Below are positions 1 to 6,198 of a DNA stretch of 10,097 bases, piece after piece. The notes below the pieces were generated by a model. It searched no databases, was not told the DNA's origin, and worked only from the letters and a program-made list of their open reading frames with translations. Origin of the DNA: an uncultured Lachnospiraceae bacterium (GTDB lineage Bacteria > Bacillota > Clostridia > Lachnospirales > Lachnospiraceae); assembly GCA_902783295.1 (NCBI GenBank), contig CACZQT010000508.1, positions 1-10,097 of the forward strand, in the 5' to 3' direction. The translations under genes and the position numbers were made by a program. Position 1 is the stretch's first letter; each line of letters opens with the position of its first letter.

Positions 1-85
1 GACTAACATGGAATCCATACTTTTCCTGCACCCATTCCTGGATCTCTTCATATGTAGCCTTGCTCTCGGCAGCGGTTACATCTAA
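1..85 (-). pseudogene. C-terminal extension of RumA, cut off by an in-frame TAG (partial at window edge)
   Basis: Reading the minus strand in the rumA frame past its TAG (88-86), the frame stays open for 28 codons to the window edge. It encodes LDVTAAESKATYEEI followed by QEWVQEKYGFHVS. This is not random sequence. As I remember the family, Lachnospiraceae RumA proteins often end in an extra domain of roughly 60-70 residues that begins with a TAAESKATYEEI-like stretch, so I read this as the start of that domain. The codon now TAG would be one base from AAG (Lys). No in-frame start codon lies in these 85 bases, so separate translation within the window is unlikely. It is either a remnant after a nonsense mutation, a readthrough product, or a sequencing error. 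The open frame is seen directly; the domain identity is from memory. Confidence 0.6.
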
Positions 86-1480
86 CTATTCCATATCGAC
101 CTGGACGCTGATATGATGCTTCGCCTCAGAAAGTTTGGACAAAAGACATACAGTCTCAATGTGCTGCGTGAAAGGGAACATATCGATACAGCGTACTTTT
201 TCCACCCGGTATCCGGCTTCGGTAAAGAAAGGAAGATCTCTTGCCAGGCTGGTGGGTTTGCAGCTGACATAGATAATCCTCTCCGCTCCGTACGCCAGGA
301 TTTTGATCAGCGCCTTGGGGTGGATTCCATCACGCGGGGGATCCAGGACGAGGATATCCGGCGGCGCAGGGAGTGAATCCAGGACCTCCAGCACATCTCC
401 GCAAAGGAAGGAGCAGTTGGACAGCCCGTTCTCCCGGGCGTTTTCGCGCGCTGCTTCCACTGCCTCTGCGACGATCTCTACACCGACGACCTTCTCCGCA
501 ACCGGCGCCAGGATCTGCGCTATGGTTCCTGTCCCACTATAGAGATCGTAGATGGTCTTCCCTGTGGTATCTCCTACCCATTCTCGTACAACTGAGTAAA
601 GGCGCTCTGCGCCTGCGGAATTTGTCTGAAAAAAGGAAAAAGGACTGATCCGGAACCGCAGCCCCAGCAGTTCCTCTATAATATAGTCTTTTCCATACAG
701 AATCTCCGTCCCCTGGTTGATTAATGCATCTGCCGTAGAATCATCCACTGTATGAAGTATTCCGGCCAGTGTTCCGGAAAGGGAGAGCCCTGACAACCTT
801 TCGGAAAAATCTTTTTCCGGACGGTAAGACGTGGTTGTTACCAGGCTTACCAGTATTTCTCCGGTTTTTACGGTTTTCCGGATCAGAAGATATCTCAGAA
901 TTCCGGTATGATCTTTTTTATGATAAAACGTCAGGTCTTTCTCAGTGGCATAGTCCAGGACGGCCTGCAGAATCATGCGGAAATCCCCGTCTACGATCCG
1001 GCAATGGTCTGTTGTGATGATATCATAAAAGTTTTCACGGCGGTGCATCCCCAGGGTCAGTGGGCCATCCTTTTCGGCGTTGCCGAAGGAAAACTCCATT
1101 TTGTTCCGGTATTCTTTCGTCAGCGGGCTGGGCAGTGTTTCTTCCATAGTGAAACCTTCTCCCAGCACCGGTTCCAGAAGCCCACGTACATAGCTTTCCT
1201 TCCAGGCCAGCTGTGTTTCATAGGGAAACCCCTGATACAGGCAGCCGCCGCAGACTCCGGTATGAGGACACATATCTGCGGACTGAGCCGGAGAGAGACC
1301 GGTGACCTCCATAAGTCTGGCTTCTGCATGTCCATGCCGGTTCCTCCGGATCACAGCCCGTACAGTCTGTCCCGGGAGAGCATATTTCACTTCAACGGTA
1401 TCCCCTTCCACATGCATGATCCCTTTGTTGGGAAAATGCAGTGTTTCAATGGTTCCTTCACAGATCGTTCCTTTTTTCAT
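86..1480 (-). CDS. rumA: 23S rRNA (uracil-5-)-methyltransferase, RumA/RlmCD family
   Basis: This enzyme uses S-adenosylmethionine to methylate C5 of uridine in 23S rRNA (U1939 and/or U747 in E. coli numbering; Gram-positive members such as RlmCD can do both). Numbering from the ATG at 1480, the protein has 464 residues. A TRAM RNA-binding domain covers about 1-60. The iron-sulfur cysteines are C71, C77 and C80 (CPHTGVCGGC) plus C160. The SAM-binding motif is DLYSGTGT near 312-319, the DPPRDG loop lies near 380-385, the catalytic cysteine is C407 in YVSCKPTSLARDL, and the catalytic glutamate is in HIETV. The usual SCNP is SCKP here. The frame extends to a TTG at 1495 and an ATG at 1492, but GGAG at 1490-1487 lies six bases before the ATG at 1480, so I chose that start. 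The catalytic domain is complete, but the frame ends at a TAG beyond which homologous-looking sequence continues. No clear promoter is visible between the upstream terminator and the start. Confidence 0.93.
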   Translation of the reverse strand: MKKGTICEGTIETLHFPNKGIMHVEGDTVEVKYALPGQTVRAVIRRNRHGHAEARLMEVTGLSPAQSADMCPHTGVCGGCLYQGFPYETQLAWKESYVRGLLEPVLGEGFTMEETLPSPLTKEYRNKMEFSFGNAEKDGPLTLGMHRRENFYDIITTDHCRIVDGDFRMILQAVLDYATEKDLTFYHKKDHTGILRYLLIRKTVKTGEILVSLVTTTSYRPEKDFSERLSGLSLSGTLAGILHTVDDSTADALINQGTEILYGKDYIIEELLGLRFRISPFSFFQTNSAGAERLYSVVREWVGDTTGKTIYDLYSGTGTIAQILAPVAEKVVGVEIVAEAVEAARENARENGLSNCSFLCGDVLEVLDSLPAPPDILVLDPPRDGIHPKALIKILAYGAERIIYVSCKPTSLARDLPFFTEAGYRVEKVRCIDMFPFTQHIETVCLLSKLSEAKHHISVQVDME

Positions 1481-1486
1481 CGATAT

Positions 1487-1490
1487 CTCC
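1487..1490 (-). promoter_or_regulatory. Ribosome binding site that selects the rumA start
   Basis: GGAG on the minus strand lies six bases before the ATG at 1480-1478, which is normal spacing. The upstream candidates (TTG at 1495, ATG at 1492) overlap or precede this site and have no comparable site of their own. The methyltransferase therefore probably starts MKKGTICEG. Confidence 0.6.
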
Positions 1491-1511
1491 ATCAAGTACG
1501 TTTAGGGCAGC

Positions 1512-1568
1512 GGGACGTGTACCTTGTTCTGTTTTTCTCCGAAAAAAACGGGACAAGGTTCACGTCCC
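1512..1568. repeat. Long imperfect inverted repeat overlapping the terminator
   Basis: The arms are 1512-1537 and 1541-1568, separated by only three bases. The outer eight bases (GGGACGTG / CACGTCCC) pair perfectly. They are followed by a mismatch, then a seven-base match, then scattered mismatches and a run of T paired with a run of A. The right arm contains one half of the terminator hairpin and its T-tract, so this fold and the terminator fold cannot form together. The GGGAC...GTCCC ends with internal repetition resemble small dispersed palindromic (REP- or MITE-like) elements of Clostridia. That resemblance is an impression; no second copy is present in this window. Confidence 0.6.
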
Positions 1569-1576
1569 CTTGTCCC
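1542..1576 (-). terminator. Rho-independent terminator downstream of the small acidic membrane protein gene
   Basis: On the minus strand GGGACAAGG (1576-1568) and CCTTGTCCC (1558-1550) form a perfect nine-pair stem with a nine-base loop. It is followed by one G and seven consecutive T (1548-1542). This is a textbook intrinsic terminator. It lies about 110 bases after the stop of the 97-residue gene and about 60 bases before the rumA start. It should end the pcrA-side transcript, unless the competing longer hairpin lets polymerase pass into rumA. Confidence 0.8.
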
Positions 1577-1687
1577 AAGCCGTGATGATTCACGTCATCT
1601 TCTTTCGTGCTTCCGGTTCTTTGTGTTTCTGACAGCTTTGCTCCGGCCCGAAGGACGGGAGATCTGACAGATCAGCATACGACGGGA

Positions 1688-1981
1688 TCATTTCTTCTCA
1701 GGAGCTTCGTCATCCTCATCATCGTCGTCTTCATCTTCAAAGAAATCTTCGGGATCATCTTCATCATACAGGAAATCATCATCAAAATCTTCCAGGTCTT
1801 CATAGAAGAATAACCGGTATACCAGATAAGCGATCAGCGCGATGCCGGCAATGGCGCCAATTACTGCCAGTACCCGGACTACCGTACGGCTGAGCTTCTT
1901 CTCTTCTTCCTCCCGATTCAGGAGACTGGCTACCTTACTGGCAGCGATCAGATCTTCCAGTTTGGATACGTTAAAATTCAT
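1688..1981 (-). CDS. Small single-pass membrane protein with a highly acidic tail, function unknown
   Basis: I do not recognise a named family. The 97-residue product has an N-terminal amphipathic, basic-acidic segment (about 1-33, including REEEEKK). One hydrophobic membrane span follows at about 34-57 (VVRVLAVIGAIAGIALIAYL). The tail from 61 to 92 has about 24 Asp or Glu in 32 positions, with interspersed Phe and Tyr, and the protein ends EAPEKK. There is no obvious signal peptidase site, so it should stay anchored. The start is supported by a purine-rich site (AAGGGAAG) about seven bases upstream. It follows pcrA in the same direction with a 141-base gap and is closed by the intrinsic terminator at 1576-1542. 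The acidic coding stretch is rich in GAT, GAC and GAA, and the opposite strand is correspondingly low in complexity, but the conserved layout of anchor plus charged tail supports a real gene. Function cannot be assigned from the sequence. Confidence 0.8.
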   Translation of the reverse strand: MNFNVSKLEDLIAASKVASLLNREEEEKKLSRTVVRVLAVIGAIAGIALIAYLVYRLFFYEDLEDFDDDFLYDEDDPEDFFEDEDDDDEDDEAPEKK

Positions 1982-2038
1982 TCTCCCACTTCCCTTCTTT
2001 CATCAATCCACGATGCATACAACACCGGTATCAAAGGC

Positions 2039-2047
2039 AGTATACCA
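2039..2047 (-). promoter_or_regulatory. Possible extended -10 promoter for the 97-residue gene
   Basis: In the 141-base gap after pcrA the minus strand carries TGG directly before TATACT (2044-2039), an extended -10 pattern. The position 17 bases upstream has no good -35 hexamer (TGGCAA). Transcription would start near 2032, about 50 bases before the ATG at 1981. Readthrough from pcrA is an equally possible source, because I see no terminator after pcrA. Confidence 0.3.
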
Positions 2048-2122
2048 TACTTTCCCGGGACTTGCCATCTTTTTTCAGTCAGAAGAAGCCTGTTCCCCTG
2101 TAGTGGGCATATTTTCCGTTTT

Positions 2123-4417
2123 TCAGATCCGTAACAGCTTTGCAAAACCGGCCAGCAGTTTTTTCTCGCCTGCCTTATCAAAAAGCACGGTCACTTCCGT
2201 ATCCGATTTTCCTTCCTCCAGCTTTACTACAGTTCCGTCCCCGAATTTCACATGCCGCACCCGGTCACCGGCACGATAGTCAAGCTTTCCAGGATCCTGC
2301 CTGGTAAAGTCTTTGCCGGTCTTCAGCAAAAAACCGCCTGTCTGGCCGGTAAAGGATGCCATACCTGCGCGGCTGCCGCTGCCTGGTGCCCTGTACCCTG
2401 TCATACCGGATGCTCTTCCGGAAAACGATCCTATGCTGTAATCTCTGTCGCCCGGTGCACTGTACTCCCCTTTTCCCGGTGCTCTGCCTCTGTCCGTCTG
2501 CAAAAGGTCTGACGGTATCTCCTTGACAAACCGCGAAACCGGATAGTATTGTTTTTCCCCATGAAGGAACCGGCTCCCGGCCGCAGTCAGGAACAGTCTT
2601 TCTCTGGCGCGGGTCATGCCCACATAGCACAGGCGGCGTTCTTCTTCCAGATCTCCGGAATCCCCGGTCTGAAGCGTCATCCGGCTGGGAAAAAGACCAT
2701 CTTCCATCCCGCTGATATATACATAACGGAATTCCAGTCCTTTCGAAGCATGCAGCGTCATCAGCGTTACGCGCTCCCCGTCATCTTCTGTCTCATCCAC
2801 ATCCGCCACCAGAGCAATTTCCTCCAGGAAACGCCCCAGGGGATCCTCCTCCTCATCCTCTTCTTCAAACCCCGCCGCTTTGGAAATCAGTTCTCCGATG
2901 TTTTCCATACGGGTCTGCGCTTCGACAGCGCCTTCTTTCTGAAGTTCTTCCTCATATTTCGTTTTCTGAAGAATTTCCTCCAGCAGGGTCTGTATGGAGG
3001 ATGTCTCAGCAAACCGGCGAAGGTCGTGAATCAGATCTGTAAATTCCTTGATTTTCTTCCCGGACCGTTCCATTCCCGGAATCTGCTTTACCTGCTCCAG
3101 GGCTTCAAAGAAAGAAATGGAATGAGCCGCAGCATACATAGCAACCCGTTCCATGGTAACCTGCCCGATGCCGCGCCTGGGGACATTCAGGATACGCTGC
3201 ACAGCTACGTCATCCTGGCCGTTCTGAATTGTCTTCAGATAGCAGATCATATCCTTGATTTCTTTTCGCTGATAGAAATTCACACCGCCTACCAGACGGT
3301 ACGGCACGTTAAACTGGATACACTTTTCCTCCAGGATCCGGGACTGGGCATTGGAACGGTACAGTACAGCACAATTTCCGTAAGAAACCGTTTCCTTTCC
3401 ACGCAAAATCCGGCCGATAATCCATTCCGCCTCTTCGTACTCCGTATCCAGCCTGTGGAACTCAACCTTTTCTCCCCGGTCGTTCTCTGTCCAGAGCTTT
3501 TTGCCTTTTCTTCCCCTGTTATTGGCAATCACATAGTTGGCCGCTTCCAGAATGCTTCCCGTGGAACGGTAATTCTGTTCCATGCGGATCACGGCTGCAT
3601 CCGGATATTCTTTTTCAAAATCCAGGATATTCCGGATATCAGCCCCGCGGAACTTGTAGATAGACTGGTCGTCATCGCCTACCACACATAAGTTCCGGTG
3701 CCCGGCAGCCAGAAGGGAAGTGATCCGGAACTGGGCCGCATTCGTATCCTGATACTCATCTACCAGAATATACCGGAACCGGTCCTGGTATTCCTCCAGA
3801 GCATAAGGATCCTTTGTAAACAATTCCACCGTATTGCAGAGAAGGTCATCGAAATCCATGGCGTTATTCTGGAGCAGCTGCCGCTGATATTCCGCATATA
3901 AGGCTGCGATCTTTCTTCCCCGATAATCGTCATCATGCTCTTTTCTGTACTGCTCCGGTCCGATCAGAGCATTTTTAGCCGTTGAGATTTCTGCCAGAAC
4001 TGCCTTTTCCCGGTAGTCTTTCGGATCCAGATTCAGCTGTTTCGTCACCTGTTTCATCAGGGTTTTCTGGTCATCCGTATCATAAATGGTAAAGCTGGAG
4101 GTGTAGCCGATTGAATCCGCATGCCGCCGCAGGATTCTGGCACAGGCTGCATGGAACGTAGAGATCCAGACAGCATCCGCTCCATTTTCCACCAGGGCAT
4201 CTACACGGCTTCGCATTTCACGGGCTGCTTTGTTGGTAAAAGTAATGGCCAGAATGTTCCACGGTTTGACTTCTTTTTCCCGGATCAGGTAGGCAATCCG
4301 GCAGGTAAGAGCCCTGGTTTTTCCGGAGCCGGCTCCTGCCAGCACCAGGACCGGACCTTCTGTCGTCCGGACGGCGGTTCTCTGCGCCTCATTTAAGTTC
4401 TGCAGGTATATATCCAT
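2123..4417 (-). CDS. pcrA: ATP-dependent DNA helicase PcrA/UvrD family (superfamily 1A)
   Basis: A 3'-to-5' DNA helicase that unwinds DNA in nucleotide excision repair, removes recombinase filaments and works with RNA polymerase. The 764 residues carry all SF1A motifs in order: Q motif LNEAQR (8-13); Walker A GAGSGKT with K33; motif Ia TFTNKAAREM (59-68); Walker B VDEYQD (about 218-225); motif III VVGDDDQSIYKFRG (about 242-256); motif IV QNYRS (about 279); motif V TLMTLHASKGLEF (about 550); motif VI CYVGMTRARERLF (about 593-605). After the helicase core comes a Gly/Ser/Arg-rich linker (about 636-705). The final 50 residues, with GDRVRHVKFGDGTV and ending in KKLLAGFAKLLRI, match the Tudor-like domain that in PcrA binds RNA polymerase. 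The ATG at 4417 has AAGGA a few bases upstream and GGGAG further out. Length and motifs are normal for the family. It is divergent from the DUF1836 gene; I see no convincing promoter of its own in the shared 129-base gap. Confidence 0.97.
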   Translation of the reverse strand: MDIYLQNLNEAQRTAVRTTEGPVLVLAGAGSGKTRALTCRIAYLIREKEVKPWNILAITFTNKAAREMRSRVDALVENGADAVWISTFHAACARILRRHADSIGYTSSFTIYDTDDQKTLMKQVTKQLNLDPKDYREKAVLAEISTAKNALIGPEQYRKEHDDDYRGRKIAALYAEYQRQLLQNNAMDFDDLLCNTVELFTKDPYALEEYQDRFRYILVDEYQDTNAAQFRITSLLAAGHRNLCVVGDDDQSIYKFRGADIRNILDFEKEYPDAAVIRMEQNYRSTGSILEAANYVIANNRGRKGKKLWTENDRGEKVEFHRLDTEYEEAEWIIGRILRGKETVSYGNCAVLYRSNAQSRILEEKCIQFNVPYRLVGGVNFYQRKEIKDMICYLKTIQNGQDDVAVQRILNVPRRGIGQVTMERVAMYAAAHSISFFEALEQVKQIPGMERSGKKIKEFTDLIHDLRRFAETSSIQTLLEEILQKTKYEEELQKEGAVEAQTRMENIGELISKAAGFEEEDEEEDPLGRFLEEIALVADVDETEDDGERVTLMTLHASKGLEFRYVYISGMEDGLFPSRMTLQTGDSGDLEEERRLCYVGMTRARERLFLTAAGSRFLHGEKQYYPVSRFVKEIPSDLLQTDRGRAPGKGEYSAPGDRDYSIGSFSGRASGMTGYRAPGSGSRAGMASFTGQTGGFLLKTGKDFTRQDPGKLDYRAGDRVRHVKFGDGTVVKLEEGKSDTEVTVLFDKAGEKKLLAGFAKLLRI

Positions 4418-4445
4418 GAATCCTTTTGTCTCCCTTTTCCCGATA

Positions 4446-4474
4446 TTGCAATCCCGTAGATCATTGTTTATAAT
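4446..4474 (+). promoter_or_regulatory. Sigma-A-type promoter of the DUF1836 gene
   Basis: TTGCAA (4446-4451), a 17-base spacer, then a perfect TATAAT (4469-4474). Transcription should begin near 4481, leaving a leader of about 66 bases before the ATG at 4547. It sits in the divergent region shared with pcrA, so a regulator bound here could affect both genes. Confidence 0.7.
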
Positions 4475-4546
4475 AATGTGATGTAAAGTTTCATTTATAC
4501 CTTCCTATGACCGGCACATCGGGCCGCGTCTGTAAGAGAGGAACAC

Positions 4547-5200
4547 ATGTACAGTTTTTCGGATATTCAGAAATTATGGGATAAAATCTCCCATACTCCT
4601 TATCTTCATCCCGATGCCCTCCCCTCCATGGAACTGTATATGGATCAGGTTACTTCTTTTATGGAGGAACATCTGAAAGGCTGGAGGCGTAATCCGGAGG
4701 ATAAAATCCTCACACGGACGATGATCAATAACTACACGAAAAACCGGCTGCTGCCCGCACCTGTCCGGAAAAAATATCGTCCCGAGCACCTTCTGCTGCT
4801 GAATTATATTTATTATATGAAAAACGTCCTCAGCATCAAGGATATCGGCACCCTCCTTCAGCCATTGACCTCATCCTTCTGGGACAAAAGCTCTGTACCG
4901 GATATGCAGAGCATCTACCAGAGCATCCTTAAGCAGGAATCAGAAATGTTCCGCGAGAGTGGAAAAGATGTCTTCAAGATGGCGGAACTGGCAGAAAAAG
5001 CCTTTGAAGAAGCAAATCCGGGGCTGGAAGGGGTCTCCTTTCTGAAGGACTTTGTTTTCACCTGTCTCCTGGCCTTCGATATCTCCCTGAAGAAAAGAAT
5101 GATCGAATCCGTCATAGACCGGATGAAACTGAATTCCGGAACAAAGACTGCTGCACCTGATAAGAAGACGGCAGCAAAGTCCAAAAAGAAGCGCTTATAA
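4547..5200 (+). CDS. DUF1836 family protein, probable MerR-like transcription regulator
   Basis: The 217-residue product matches what I know of the DUF1836 family (B. subtilis YkrK type; YkrK is reported to regulate htpX). The family core is about 52-105: TRTMINNYTKNRLLP, then a KKYRPEHLLLL stretch, then a YYMKNVLSIKDIGTLL segment. This resembles a winged helix-turn-helix in the MerR style and suggests DNA binding. The remainder is helical, and the tail (about 198-217) is lysine-rich (KKTAAKSKKKRL), which may strengthen nucleic acid binding. There is no membrane segment or enzyme motif. The start is supported by AGAGAGG five bases before the ATG. It is a single-gene unit: its own promoter lies upstream at 4446-4474 and a strong terminator follows directly. 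It is the only plus-strand gene in the window. The target genes cannot be read from the sequence; pcrA, transcribed divergently from the same gap, is the obvious neighbour to consider. Confidence 0.88.
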   Translation: MYSFSDIQKLWDKISHTPYLHPDALPSMELYMDQVTSFMEEHLKGWRRNPEDKILTRTMINNYTKNRLLPAPVRKKYRPEHLLLLNYIYYMKNVLSIKDIGTLLQPLTSSFWDKSSVPDMQSIYQSILKQESEMFRESGKDVFKMAELAEKAFEEANPGLEGVSFLKDFVFTCLLAFDISLKKRMIESVIDRMKLNSGTKTAAPDKKTAAKSKKKRL

Positions 5201-5203
5201 TGT

Positions 5204-5238
5204 GAGCAGGAGAAGGCAAGCCTCCTCCTGCTCTTTTT
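5204..5238 (+). terminator. Rho-independent terminator of the DUF1836 gene
   Basis: GAGCAGGAG (5204-5212) pairs with CTCCTGCTC (5225-5233). After one mismatch AGGC (5214-5217) pairs with GCCT (5220-5223) around an AA loop, giving about 13 pairs. Five T follow (5234-5238). It begins four bases after the TAA stop. On the minus strand no T-run follows the stem, so it is not an obvious terminator for the converging yerC. Confidence 0.88.
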
Positions 5239-5269
5239 CGATGCTGAAGTTCTCTGTACAGACCGGAAC

Positions 5270-5566
5270 TCAAGGGTTCTGATCCTCCATACGGTCCAGG
5301 ACGATCTTGTATCCGTCGCTTCCGTAATTCAGGCTCCGGTTTACGCGGCTGATGGTTGCTGTAGAAGCCCCTGTTTTTTCTGCAATCTCCAGATATGTAT
5401 TTCCGGATCTCAGCATTCTGGCTACCGCAAACCGCTGCGCAATGGAAACCAGCTCATTGATCGTGCATACATCATCAAAAAACGCGTTGCATTCCTCCCG
5501 AGTCTTCAACTGCAGCACTGCATCATAGAAAGCATTCACAGCTTCTCCCTTGTTTTTTCTGTTCAT
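5270..5566 (-). CDS. yerC: YerC/YecD family TrpR-related transcriptional regulator
   Basis: A 98-residue protein of the TrpR superfamily, YerC branch. The family region is about 24-90: EECNAFFDDVCTINELVSIA leads into QRFAVARMLRSGNTYLEIAE, then KTGASTATISRVNRSLNYG. The helix-turn-helix is TYLEIAEKTGASTATISRVNR (about 58-77). It should act in the cytoplasm as a dimeric repressor. As I recall, comparative genomics has linked YerC-type proteins to histidine biosynthesis control in some Firmicutes; nothing in this window confirms that here. In B. subtilis yerC lies just upstream of pcrB-pcrA, so its presence about 850 bases from pcrA may echo an old neighbourhood, though here it is oriented apart with the DUF1836 gene between. 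The start has GGGAGG six bases upstream. A near-consensus promoter and a dyad at the transcription start lie directly upstream. The gene converges on the DUF1836 terminator. Confidence 0.92.
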   Translation of the reverse strand: MNRKNKGEAVNAFYDAVLQLKTREECNAFFDDVCTINELVSIAQRFAVARMLRSGNTYLEIAEKTGASTATISRVNRSLNYGSDGYKIVLDRMEDQNP

Positions 5567-5607
5567 GAACGCCCTCCCGGCTTCCCCTAAAAAACCCTTT
5601 GCCGTTA

Positions 5608-5629
5608 TGCACCGGATGGAACCGATGCA
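5608..5629. repeat. Dyad at the yerC transcription start (possible operator)
   Basis: TGCACCGG (5608-5615) and CCGATGCA (5622-5629) form an eight-base inverted repeat with one wobble-type mismatch around six bases. Its edge coincides with the predicted yerC start (about 5628). It could be an operator for self-repression by YerC or a hairpin at the 5' end of the mRNA. Confidence 0.5.
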
Positions 5630-5634
5630 GTTTC

Positions 5635-5663
5635 ATTGTATCATGCGGCAGCGCGTCTGTCAA
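5635..5663 (-). promoter_or_regulatory. Near-consensus sigma-A promoter of yerC, overlapping the upstream stop codon
   Basis: On the minus strand a perfect TTGACA (5663-5658), a 17-base spacer ending in TGA, and TACAAT (5640-5635) form a strong promoter with an extended -10. The TGA stop of the shikimate-kinase-like gene (5662-5660) lies inside the -35 box. yerC is therefore transcribed on its own even though it follows the kinase in the same direction. Confidence 0.8.
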
Positions 5664-6175
5664 ACGTCTGCCCTCTTTTCCTTTATAATCCTCCTGATCT
5701 CGGAAGCGGTTTCAGATATGGAAAGACTGCCTGCTTCCAGGACTATATCCGCATATAATTCATACAGCGGAACACGTTCTGCATAGAGATCTGCCAACGT
5801 CTGCTCCGGCCTGAGAGCCACCCCCCGGTCTGTAAGGTCTCCCAGACGAACGGCAATGTCCTGCAGCGGAAGCTTCAGGTAAACCACAATACCGTTTTTT
5901 TTCAGATGTTCCATGGCCTTCTTCCCGTAGATCACACTGCCTCCGGTGGCTATGACAGTGCTCTCTGCGCTGATCCCGGCATTGACCTCCTCTTCAATCA
6001 AAAGGAATCTGTCCAGTCCCTCTTCACGGATAATCTCGCTTAAGATCCTTTTTTCCTGTGACTGAATCAGAAGATCCGAATCCAGAAACTGATACCCCAG
6101 AATTTTAGCGAGAACGACTCCCACCGTGCTCTTGCCGCATCCCGGCATCCCGATCAGGACAATGTTCTTTTTCAC
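5660..6175 (-). CDS. Shikimate-kinase-like P-loop kinase with altered substrate residues
   Basis: The 171-residue protein has the shikimate kinase fold pattern. Walker A is GMPGCGKST (9-17, K15), and the acidic pair is D32/D34 in FLDSD. A TGGS segment (77-80) stands where the family has GGG. The lid region RGVALRPEQTL lies at 117-127, and R134 lies in ERVPLY, equivalent to the family arginine near 136. The position of the shikimate-binding Arg58 is leucine here (F57-L58, in the slot that is normally Phe-Arg). True shikimate kinase phosphorylates shikimate at O3 in the aromatic pathway; loss of Arg58 and of the third glycine makes that substrate uncertain. As I recall, similar proteins with TGGSV are common in Clostridia and are annotated aroK by default. 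The start codon is GTG, with AGGAG 13 bases upstream, which is long, so initiation may be weak or coupled. It lies 23 bases after the L,D-transpeptidase gene and is very likely co-transcribed with it. Confidence 0.8.
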   Translation of the reverse strand: MKKNIVLIGMPGCGKSTVGVVLAKILGYQFLDSDLLIQSQEKRILSEIIREEGLDRFLLIEEEVNAGISAESTVIATGGSVIYGKKAMEHLKKNGIVVYLKLPLQDIAVRLGDLTDRGVALRPEQTLADLYAERVPLYELYADIVLEAGSLSISETASEIRRIIKEKRADV

Positions 6176-6198
6176 AGCCCTAAAAATCTCCTTCTCCG

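Noticed and set aside
908..1585. A 225-codon open frame on the plus strand
   Set aside because: It is antisense to the RumA-type gene and runs into the terminator hairpin; it has no domain or ribosome site.
2060..2125. Tiny frames after pcrA (about 11 and 21 codons) on the minus strand
   Set aside because: They have no ribosome site and no recognisable product, and the region is better explained as intergenic with a possible promoter.
1978..2181. A 67-codon minus-strand frame whose TGA overlaps the ATG of the 97-residue gene
   Set aside because: The ATGA overlap is attractive, but the frame begins with TTG inside the pcrA Tudor-like coding region without a ribosome site, and the product looks like out-of-frame sequence.
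2549..3691. A 380-codon open frame on the plus strand
   Set aside because: It lies entirely antisense to pcrA, whose motifs are complete. The product has no recognisable domain and is rich in Phe, His and Ile as expected for an antisense shadow.
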